From positions 44,135 to 108,134 of the forward strand of contig JAYKAV010000011.1 of assembly GCA_035582835.1 (NCBI GenBank): a DNA stretch of 64,000 bases. Direction: 5' to 3'. Numbering within the stretch: position 1 is the first letter of the stretch; every line of letters starts with the position of its first letter. Position numbers and translations under genes: made by a program. The notes beneath the pieces were generated by a model. The model was not told the DNA's origin and made no database searches. It saw only the letters and a program-made list of their open reading frames with translations. Positions 54,607 through 64,000 of this stretch are shown here, one piece after another. Source of the stretch: Phoebastria nigripes (lineage: Eukaryota; Chordata; Aves; Procellariiformes; Diomedeidae).

Positions 54607-56320
54607 CTACCGGCACGGGGCCAGTGCGTTAGCGGGGGGCAGGGGAACGCCGTCTCCCCCACCAACAGCACCACATCCCCCCGTGACCCCCAGGCTCTCC
54701 CCCATGCTGCCAATAAGGGGGGACTGGGAGCTGCTTGGTGCTGGCTCCCCAGTGCTGGGGACCATCACCCAGGGCAGGGACAGGTATTTCTGCACCTCGA
54801 TGGCCGGGCTCCGGCGGTCGGGGTCCAGCGTCAGCAAGCGCCGGAGCATCTCCAGCGCCCCAGAGCTGAAGCCTTGCCAGGATGCAGGCACCCCCCGCCC
54901 CGCCGTGCTGCCCTGCCAGGCGCTGAAGTCCTCGAACTGGGGGTCGGAGCTGGTGGCCACGGCCCAGGGGAAGCAGCCGGTGCAGAGGCAGAAGAGCAGG
55001 ACGGCGAAGGCCCAGACATCCAGGCTGGAGTCCAGCTCCAGCGTGTCGGAGCCCTGGAGCAGGCAGAGCTCTGGCGGGGCATAGGGCAGGGTGCCGGACA
55101 TGGCACCCACCGCCGAGCCCTGCACGCGGGTGAGTCCAAAGTCACCCAGCTTCACCCGCCGGCACTCACGGTCGAAGAGCAGCACGTTGTCCAGCTTGAC
55201 ATCCCGGTGCACCAGGGCACGGCTGTGCATGAAGTCCAGCGCCTCGGCCAGCTGGGATGCACAGCGCTTCACCAACTCCTCCGCCAGGCCCTCCTGCAGG
55301 GAGGGTGGTACCATCGCCCACCGCACGGCCCCCTCCCCGAAGGGGCTGCTGCAGCACCCAGACCCCTGCCCAGCACTGCCAACCTGTGCTTTGCCCCACA
55401 GCAGCCTGTAGCCACATGCCTGCACTGCAAAGGGTATCCCCATGCACAGCACGAGCATGCACCTCACTGCAAAGGGTCTCCTCCCATGCACGGCATCACT
55501 GCACCCACTGCAAAGGGTCTCATCCTGTGCCCAGTGTCACTGCACCCCACCGCAAAGGGTCTCCCCACCAAAAGCATGACCATGCACCCCACTGCAAAGG
55601 GTCTCCCCACACACAGCATCACTGCATCCACCACAAAGCTGTCCTGGCACCTTCTCCTCCATCCTCCCACCCCTCCTGGCCCCCGCCCCCCCATCCTGCA
55701 GAGCCCTGGGGCAGCACGCACCCCGGGGTTCAGGAGGGCACACAGGTCCCCGGCAGGAGCGAGCTCCTGCCCAAAGGCGAAGTGCGTGGCGCTCTCGAAG
55801 GCGATGGGCAGGGCACGCAGGCAGGTGGCATGGCTGGAGAGGCACAGGGCGATGCAATACTCTCGCAGGAATGCCCGCCGCTCCGTCTGCTCCTTCAGCA
55901 TCAGCTTGAGGACCACTGGCGAGCCTGGGAAACGGGACGGGTAGCCGAAAGGGGGTCAGCACTAGCTGGGACACCCAGAAGGGGCAGAGACAGGGTCTGG
56001 CATGGGGTGGTTTGGGCAGAGCTGGGGTTTGTTTCGGGTGGGTCGGGCACAGCGGTGGGACTGTGCACATCTGTGCACAGCTGGGGAGCACATTCCCCCA
56101 GCCAGCAGCAGGGTCGCCCTCCCTGTGTCCCCCCCCAGCGCCCCTCACCACCATCCCGGGGCTCCGTCAGCACCACGCGGCCGTAGGTCCCGCTGCCCAG
56201 CTCCTCCAGCACGGCGTAGTGCTCCTCCAGCTCCCGCTGCGGCACCTCCTGGCCCGTCTGCACCATCAGCCGCTCCAGGAACTCCTCGTTGTCCTCCCCG
56301 TCCTCGTCTGACTCCTCCAT
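54607..56320 (-). CDS. SBK3: SBK-family serine/threonine kinase, closest to SBK3
   Basis: Three coding exons, 56320-56149, 55924-55722 and 55293-54607, join in frame (phases 1 and 0, AG/GT sites) to 353 aa, close to the usual SBK3 length. The start is the ATG of MEESDEDGED, just after an acceptor-like TCCTCAG. Kinase landmarks: glycine loop GSGTYGRV (42-49), Lys64, helix-C Glu79 (FLREY), HRDVKLDN (154-161), DFG (176-178) and PPE (198-200), with WAFAVLLFCLCTGCFPW later. EPRDGG, PPELCLL and the acidic N-terminus favour SBK3 over SBK1/SBK2. SBK kinases are small, soluble and poorly studied; mammalian SBK2/SBK3 are reported mainly from heart muscle. No regulatory domain or membrane segment is seen. 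The neighbour upstream is an SRCR gene, as in mammals. SBK2 remains possible. Confidence 0.85.
55400..55650 (+). repeat. ~40-bp minisatellite in SBK intron 2
   Basis: Units containing CACTGCAAAGGGTCTCCCC and CATGCACC recur about six times between the second and third coding exons of the kinase. Frames through it are not coding. Confidence 0.8.
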
Positions 56321-56419
56321 GGGCCCTGAGGAGAGCCAAGCCCCCCATGCTGCTGCAAAGCCCCNCAGTCCCCACACCCTTGCATGGGGAGACAGTGGCA
56401 GCACCAGCCTCATGGCCCC

Positions 56420-56885
56420 AGGGCACCCAGCCAGGACAGCCCAGTGCAGCCCAGTCCAGTCCAGTTTAGCTCAGCCTAGTGGAGCCCAGACCAACCTGCT
56501 CTGAAGCATCCCAGTCTAGCCCAGTTCAGTCCAGTCCAACCCACCCAAGCCCAATACACGCCTAGTGGAGCCCAGACCAACCTGGTCTGAAGCATCTAGT
56601 CCAGTTCAATTCAGTCCAGTCCAACGCACCCAAGCCCAATCCAGTCCATTCCTGCCCAGTCTAGTGAAGCCCAGACAAGCCTGGTCCAATCTTCTGCAGC
56701 CCAGTCCAGTCCAATGCAGTCCAGCCCAGTCCAACCCAGTCCAGCCCAGTTTAGCCCAGCCCAGTCCAGTCCAATGCAGCCCAGCCCAGCCCAACCCCTT
56801 CTAGCCCAGTCCAGTCCAGCCCAACCCAGCACAGTAAAGCCCAGTACAGCCCAGCTCAGCCCAGTACAGCCCAGTCCCACCCCAG
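56420..56885 (+). repeat. CCAGT/CCCAG pentamer satellite
   Basis: About 460 bases of CCAGTCCAGCCCAGTCCAA-type pentamer mixtures, with a longer internal duplication (the ACCAACCTG...TCTGAAGCATC segment near 56492 and again near 56577). It lies just upstream of the kinase's first coding exon. Confidence 0.9.
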
Positions 56886-57215
56886 GGGCTCTCCTCACAG
56901 TGTCCCTGGCTGGGATCAAGCCCTGCCCCTCTCCCCGAGACACTGTGCAGAGATGGGTGTCCCACCAGGTGGGAAGGTGCAGCCCCACGTCAAGAGGTGA
57001 TGAGGACCCCAAAACGCCCCTGTCCAGTGGGGCCGAGCACTCCCAATGGGAGCTGGGGGGTACTGGGACCCTCGTTCCATTGAGCCCCCATGTCCCCATG
57101 TAGGAGGGAGGGTCAGCCCCACATCCTATCCCATATGAGCCCTACAACCTCCCAGAGAAGGGACAGGAAGCTCCACATCGCACCCCACATCACCCCACGG
57201 CAGCAGTCACAGCTC
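56886..57215. other. Spacer
   Basis: GC-rich spacer between two minisatellites. No gene signal. Confidence 0.35.
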
Positions 57216-57400
57216 CCTCTCTCCACCCTACATCCCCCCCATTGCAAGGGGTCAGGGCTGGCTCTCTCCCACCCCACATCCCCCATTGCAAGGGGTATGG
57301 GAGGGCTTTGCCCCTCCCCACATCCTCCCCACTGCAAGGGGTCAGGGCTGGCTCTGTCCCTCCCCACATCCCCACATTGCAAGGAGCCAGGGATGACTCT
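57216..57400 (+). repeat. ~60-bp minisatellite
   Basis: CCCCACATCCCCCCATTGC and AAGGGGTCAGGGCTGGCTCT alternate in about three units of roughly 60 bases. Confidence 0.75.
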
Positions 57401-57895
57401 TTGCTCCTCCATCCCCAGCCCTGAAGCAGAACCCTGGACCCTTCTCCCATCTCACCACCTGCAGCCACCTGCGCTGGCACAGCCGCAGCGAGGTCACCAC
57501 CACCACTGGCACCTCCAGGTGTGCAGGGATGGGACAACCAGCCTGTCCCACACGTACCCCCCACCCACTGCTGTGGGGCTGAGCCAAGAGGGCCATGCAA
57601 ACAAGCCAGAAGCAGACGACAGGGTCGAGTGTCCCTCGGGGTTGCACGGGGACAGCCGAGCAGCCCAGGAGCAGTGCGTGCCTCACCTGTGTCCCCCGCT
57701 GTGTGTCCCAGCAGGGTCGGGTGCTCCAGGGGAATGGCTGGATGCCCCCGGCCCCACAGCCGCCCCCGGCACCAGGAGCTGTGACTCAGACTTTCCTGCC
57801 CGCTCCCATGCCGCCGGCCCGCGCTAATCTCTGCCGCTCGCGTGCAGGGAACATGTGTCAGCCCCAATGCGTGCCGAGGGCCAAAGATAGGCAGG
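57401..57895. other. Unrecognised GC-rich spacer
   Basis: About 500 bases. Open frames occur on both strands but have no family match; in mammals SBK2 lies between SBK3 and SSC5D, but I see no kinase motif here. Confidence 0.35.
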
Positions 57896-58660
57896 AGGCA
57901 GGACAGGCAGGGCATTGCATAGGGGGACAGACGGACAGGATGGAGCTGGGGATGGGGGACAGACAGACAGGGTGGAGCTGAGTGTGGGGGGGACAGACAG
58001 AGCATTGCATAGGGGGACAGATGGACAGGATGGAGCTGGGGATGGGGTCAGACAGGGCATTGTTTGGTGGGACAGATGGACAGGGTGGAGCTGGGGATGG
58101 GGGACAGACAGACAGGATAGAGCTGGGAATGAGGGGACAGACAGGACATTGCATGGGAGGACAGACAGGGTGGAGCTGGGCATGGTGGGAGAGAGAGAGC
58201 ATTGCATGGCGGGACAGATGGACAGGATGTAGCTGGGGATGGGGGACAGACAGACAGACAGGGCATTGCACAGGGGAGGACAGACAAACAGGATGGAGCT
58301 GGGGATGGGGGACAGACAGACAGACAGACAGGACATTGCATGGGGGGACAGTCAGAGAGGGTGGAGCTGGGGATGGGGGGACAGACAGACAGGACAGAGA
58401 TGGGCATGGGGGACAGACAGACAGGTTAGAGCTGGGAAGGGGGGACAGACAGACAGAATGGAGCTGGGTATGGGGGGACAGACAGGGCATTGCATGGGGG
58501 GACAGATGGACAGGATGGAGCTGGGGATGGAGGGACAGACAAGGCATTGCATGGAGGGACAGACAGACAGGATGGAGCTGGGCATGCAGGGACAGACCGG
58601 GCATTGCATAGGAGGACAGACAGACAGGATGGAGCTGGAGATGGGGGCTGAGCCGTGCTG
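57896..58660 (+). repeat. GGGACAGACAGACAGG minisatellite
   Basis: Units with GGGCATTGCATGGGG, GGACAGACAGACAGGATGG and AGCTGGGGATGG, about 35-60 bases each, over about 760 bases. C is scarce on the plus strand apart from ACAGACAG. Reading frames on both strands are repeat artefacts. Confidence 0.9.
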
Positions 58661-59255
58661 AGCCCAGTGGGCTTGGTGCACCCAATGCAGGGTGGGAAAG
58701 CAGGGTGCAGGCCTCTTGGCTGTCCCTCAGCACGCTGCTCTGCACTGTCTGTCTGTCCCTGTGCTGCTTGTCCACCCAGAGAGGGGGTCTGTCCCAAGCA
58801 CCATGCTCTGTCCATCCATCCCTGCAAGCTGTCCTCTACACTGTCTGTCCATCCATCCGTCCATCCACCCATCCATCCCACACAGCGCTTGGTCCATCTG
58901 TCCCCACACGCCTTGCTTCTTATCTTGGCTGTCCCTGCCTGTGCTGTCTGTCCATCTACCCGTGCACCCTGTTCTGTCCATTCCTCCATACCATGCATCA
59001 TGCTGTCTGTCCATGTCCATTGTCCTCTGTGACAGCTGCCCCACGCCACCTCTGTTTGTTCCCCCCATGCAATGCTCCATCCTGTCCGTCTGTCCTTCCT
59101 CACAGTGCTGCCTCTCCATCAGACCAATCTGCTCTGCTTCACCAAGCCATGCTCCTTGATGTCTGTCTGTCCGCATGTGCAATGCCCTGTCTGTCCCCTC
59201 ATGCGCAACCCCATCCTGTCTGTCTGTCTGTCCCGCATGCAATGCCATCACAATG
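58661..59255 (+). repeat. CTGTCTGTCCATCC-rich region, inverted relative to the previous array
   Basis: CTGTCTGTCC and CCATCCATCC blocks with variable spacers, broadly the reverse complement of the preceding GACAGACAGG units. The two could pair as a large imperfect hairpin. Confidence 0.65.
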
Positions 59256-59400
59256 TCATCCCACAACACAACCCTAACCATGTCACGGCACAGCCTGGTC
59301 ATGCCACGACACAGCCCAGCCATGTCACGACACAGCTTGGTTATGCCACAACACAGCCTGGTCATGCCACAACACAGCCCAGCCGTACCACAACCACATG
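59256..59400 (+). repeat. ~21-bp minisatellite (CATGCCACGACACAGCC)
   Basis: About six copies of ACACAGCCTGGTCATGCCAC variants. Confidence 0.8.
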
Positions 59401-60185
59401 CCACCAACCCCCCATTGCCACAGTGCACCCGTTGCCATGTCCCAGCACAGCCCCAGCCCCAGCCTGGCCATGACCCCTCATCCCACTGCGGTGGCATCCT
59501 GGGAGGACACAGCAAGTCACAGGCATCCCTCCACCTGCCTCAGTTTCCCCTCTCCAGTGCCACCTCCCTGAGGGGACCTATTTTGTCACATCCCCCCCAG
59601 CCACACAGCATCTCACAGCTCTAGCTTCACCCACCTACGTGCCAGCTGGCTCCCACGAGGGTGTGGGGCAGGGACTGGGAGCAAGCAGTGGGTGCCAGAC
59701 CCCCAGATGTGGGACAGGATGGTTTGGGGACAGTGGGGGGACACCAGCCCCAGTTGCTGGCCCTCAGCGATCCCCAGGACCGAGGCATCATCCCATGGGG
59801 CTGGCACCAACCCTGGGAGACACCATCCCCATGCCAAGTCCCCTCCGCCACCATCCCCAGTGTCCCCAGCCCCAGCCATGCTACCCCCGCCCCATGTCAC
59901 TGCCATCCCCCCCCCCAGCTCTGACTCACATCTGGGCCTCCTCAGCAGGGCGCGTTCCTGGGGGATCTATTTTGGGATGGGGCTGGCAGAGCCCAGCTGG
60001 CGGCACACACACCCGGTGTCCTGCCAAGGAAGTACCGGCCACGCCAAAACGCAGCGGTCGGCCATGGGGGTGCGGCCGGCGGCGGGGGGTGCACAGAGCC
60101 GGGGGTGCTGGGGGGGTCTCCCCAGATTGAAGTGGGGGGAGCACAGCACATGGGGGCTGGGGTACCCTGCTCATCCCACTGCCTN
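59401..60185. other. Unrecognised GC-rich spacer
   Basis: About 780 bases of GC-rich, CpG-poor sequence. A palindromic-looking GTGTCCTGCC...AAGTACCGGCC stretch lies at 60015-60040. No gene was recognised. Confidence 0.3.
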
Positions 60186-60680
60186 CACCCCAGAGCTGTG
60201 CCTGCCCCAGCATCCTCCCTTTCCCCCAGTTCCCGGGCTGGATCACTCCCTCTCTCCCAGTTTTCAGGGCCATACCCTTCCCTCTCCCCACTTCCCACAA
60301 CCGTCTCCCTCTCTCTGCCCATTTCCTACAACCATACCCCTCCCTCTCCCTACTTTCCATAATAATACCTATCCCTCTCCCCAGTTCCCACAACCATCTC
60401 CCTCCCTTTCCCAAGTTCTCATTGACCATCACCCCTCCATCTCCCCAGCTCCTACAACCATACCCCTCCCTCTCCCCATTCCCCATGACCATCTCTCTCT
60501 ACCCATTTCCCACAATAATACCCATCCCTCTCCCCATTTCCCACGGCCGCCTCCCTCCCTCTCCCCTGTTCCCATGACCATCTCCCTCCCTCCCCCCTTT
60601 TCCCATGGCCACCTTCCTCTCCCCAGCTCCCAGGGCCGTATCCCTCCCTCTCCCTCTCCTTCCCCACCTGCTCTTTCCCC
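60186..60680 (+). repeat. CTCCCTCTCCCCATTTCC pyrimidine minisatellite
   Basis: Units with CCTCCCTCTCCCC, TTTCCCA and CAACCATA, mostly pyrimidine on the plus strand, for about 500 bases. Confidence 0.85.
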
Positions 60681-61285
60681 CCATCCCATCTGCTCACAGG
60701 GCCTTGACCCCGGCCCCGCTGGAAGGTAATTAATACTTGACAGCACATTAGCGGGACCCGCTTGGCAGGCGGCCGAGGCAGGGAAGGTCATGCCCACCCA
60801 TTACCCCACCCCGGGGAGCAGGGGCTGCTCCCGGGGGGGTGCCCCCCCAGCCCCCACCATGGGGCAGGAATGTGGGGGCTGTGACCCCCCTGCCCCACTG
60901 GGGACCATCCCCAGGGTCCGGCTGTCCAGCCCCAGCAGTACGTCTCTGGCCTCGGTGGCATGTGGAGGATGCGGGTGCCTGTCCCTGTCCCTGTCCATCC
61001 CCCCCTGGGATTTTGCTGGCCAGCATCCCGAGAGCGTGGGAGGGAGCGTGGTGGCAGGGCTGCGGGGGCGGAGGGATGGACAGCTGCGGGGGCACCGAAA
61101 TAGCCAGTGGGCAGCCAGGCCAGGTGGCACCAGTTTGTCCCCGTCCTCGTCCCCAGGGCTGGGAGGGGCACAGCCCAGCACTGAGCCCCACAAGCCACCG
61201 CCCCACTGCCCCTGTCCTCGCTGCCCCTGACCGTGTCCCCCATCCCCCTTCTGTCATTGCAGGGGGGGAATGTGCCCCCCTGGTG
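60681..61285. other. Spacer with a less repetitive core
   Basis: At 60721-60790 an AT-containing segment (GGAAGGTAATTAATACTTG) stands out from the GC-rich minisatellites and could be a conserved noncoding element. No coding signal. Confidence 0.3.
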
Positions 61286-61760
61286 TCCCATTGCCCCACG
61301 CCCTGCCCCTCTGCAAGCCCTGGCCCCCATTGCCCTTGCCCCTCTACCCCCTGGTCCCCATTGCCCCACGCCCTGCCCCTCTGCAGCCCATGGCCCCACT
61401 GCACCCACACCTTCTGCAGCCATAGGTCCCATTGCCCCACACCCTAGCCCTCTGCAGCCCATGGCCCCCAGTGCCCCACACCCTGCCCCCTTGGCCCCCG
61501 TTACCCTACTCCCTGCCCCTCTGCATGCTTGGTCCCCTTTGCCCCTGCTGCTCTGCAACCCCTGGCCCCCATTGCCCCACACCCTGCCCCTCTGCAGCCC
61601 ATGGCCCCACTGCACCCACACCCTCTGCACCTGTAGGTCCCATTGCCCCACTCCCTGCCCCTCTGCAAGCCCTGGCCCCCATTGTCCCATGCGCTGACCT
61701 CTGCCCCCCTGAGCCCACTCTCTGCCTCTCTGCACCCCTAAGTCTCTCTGCCCCACACCC
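61286..61760 (+). repeat. ~40-bp CCCCATTGCCCCACACCCTG minisatellite
   Basis: About ten variable units of CATTGCCCCACACCCTGCCC and CTCTGCAGCCCATGGCC. Located in the 3' flank of the SRCR gene. Confidence 0.9.
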
Positions 61761-62184
61761 GGCCCCTCTGCCCCCCAAACCCCATTGCCCCCCTTCCTGC
61801 CTTGTTGCCCCACCTGCCCCAGCCCCCCCGCCTGCCTCCCAGCAGGGTCCAGCCTGGCCCCTGCCCCACGCCATGGGGCAGAGCTGCAGGCAGGTCCCCT
61901 CCCCCGGAGCGGGCAGGGTGCTGGGAGTGGGACAGGTGGCTGCAGGATTAGCGCTAACGAGCTGTTTCATAACGGGGTCGAGAGGCCACGGGGAAGAGCG
62001 TGGGCAGGGGGCCAGGCTTGGCTCAGCTCCACACCTTGGACAGCCGGGCCCCTGCGCTCACCCCACTGCGGCCCCAAGGCACAGCCACAGCTGTGCACAG
62101 GCGGCACCCCATGGTGCCCCATGGGGCTGGGTGCCCACATCCCCACGCACAGGCATGGTGCAGACAGATGCTCAGTTCTCCANG

Positions 62185-62190
62185 TTTAAT
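62185..62190 (-). terminator. Poly(A) signal (ATTAAA) of the SRCR gene
   Basis: ATTAAA on the minus strand, about 190 bases after the modelled stop at 62379-62381. Suitable spacing supports this as the gene's 3' end. Confidence 0.5.
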
Positions 62191-62378
62191 GACTGGGTGG
62201 AGGGACAAGAGGCTGGGGCAGGACCCCCTGCTGCCACCCATGGCCTCCTGTGGGGTGTTGCGCCTGGGGTCCCCCATGGGGCCAGGGGATGCCTGGGGAG
62301 GGATGCAGGAGGGATGCTCCGCAGGGAGAGACGGTGGCTGTCGAGATCGGGGGCCATCCAGGGACAGAGCTGCGGTGC

Positions 62379-63867
<1,489 letters not shown>

Positions 63868-64000
63868 GAGAGGGAACAGCTGGGAGTAGGTACGCAGCCC
63901 TCGCCCCATGGAGACCCCCCCACTCCACATGCCCCACTGACCCCAACACATACCCCATGGACACCCCAACACCCCCCACCCTCCACTGACCCCCAATATA

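Noticed and set aside
54535..55944. A 469-codon plus-strand frame overlapping the kinase gene
   Set aside because: Antisense shadow of the GC-rich SBK exons and intron repeat. The minus strand has the conserved kinase motifs and splice sites.
57401..57895. A possible SBK2 gene between the kinase and SRCR genes
   Set aside because: No glycine loop, HRD or DFG motif could be found on either strand in the 56.4-62.2 kb interval.
57896..58660. A CRISPR-like regular repeat appearance
   Set aside because: Units are contiguous, variable in length and without unique spacers. This is a eukaryotic minisatellite, and the window is avian.
60788..61813. A 341-codon minus-strand Gly/Trp-rich frame
   Set aside because: Reads through the CATTGCCCCACACC minisatellite and has no domain.

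Overview
The window looks like a bird (avian) nuclear chromosome. Several CR1 LINE copies carry the typical 3' end with ATTCTATGA-type tails. There are remnants of at least three or four endogenous retroviral (ERV/LTR) elements, compact intron-bearing genes, and a very high load of GC-rich or strand-asymmetric minisatellites, as is common on avian microchromosomes. Single N characters are scattered through genes and repeats, so this is a draft-quality assembly. Nothing bacterial or plasmid-like is visible. Most long open frames are artefacts of purine/pyrimidine-skewed repeats and are not genes.

Layout. 1-706: LTR fragments, then a purine array to about 1560. 1.56-7.1 kb: mostly unrecognised sequence with one LTR-like segment and a short telomere-like repeat. 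7.1-11.1 kb: two pyrimidine-rich arrays flanking a GC-rich promoter-like island with a ZNF143/THAP11-type and a YY1-type site. 12.4-17.85 kb: a gene I cannot name, modelled as a small type I membrane protein (signal peptide, four tandem 72-bp phase-1 exons, transmembrane exon, short basic tail, poly(A) signal), inside locally duplicated sequence. 19.4-20.2 kb: a 21-bp minisatellite. 20.3-23.95 kb: a 3.6-kb pyrimidine array. 24.3-25.9 kb: minus-strand gammaretrovirus-like LTR, primer-binding site and broken gag. 27.5-28.8 kb: the 5' part of a CCDC81-like HU-domain gene, cut off by an LTR. 29.7-35.05 kb: a 5.4-kb purine array, partly the reverse complement of the 20-24 kb array. 35.06-48.3 kb: LTR-like sequence, an ERV-L/spuma-like pol remnant and five CR1 copies. 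48.3-53 kb: little that I recognise.

The right end holds two minus-strand genes of clear vertebrate type. An SBK-family kinase closest to SBK3 (54607-56320) is complete in three coding exons (353 aa). A group-B scavenger-receptor cysteine-rich (SRCR) gene (62379-63867) has two SRCR domains and runs off the right edge. In mammals SSC5D, SBK2 and SBK3 are neighbours (human 19q13.42), so this block probably corresponds to that region, next to the leukocyte receptor complex. The 6 kb between the two genes is almost entirely a patchwork of different minisatellites.

The least explained item is the 12.4-17.5 kb gene. Its extracellular part is built from duplicated exon-plus-intron units, with decayed extra copies on both sides.
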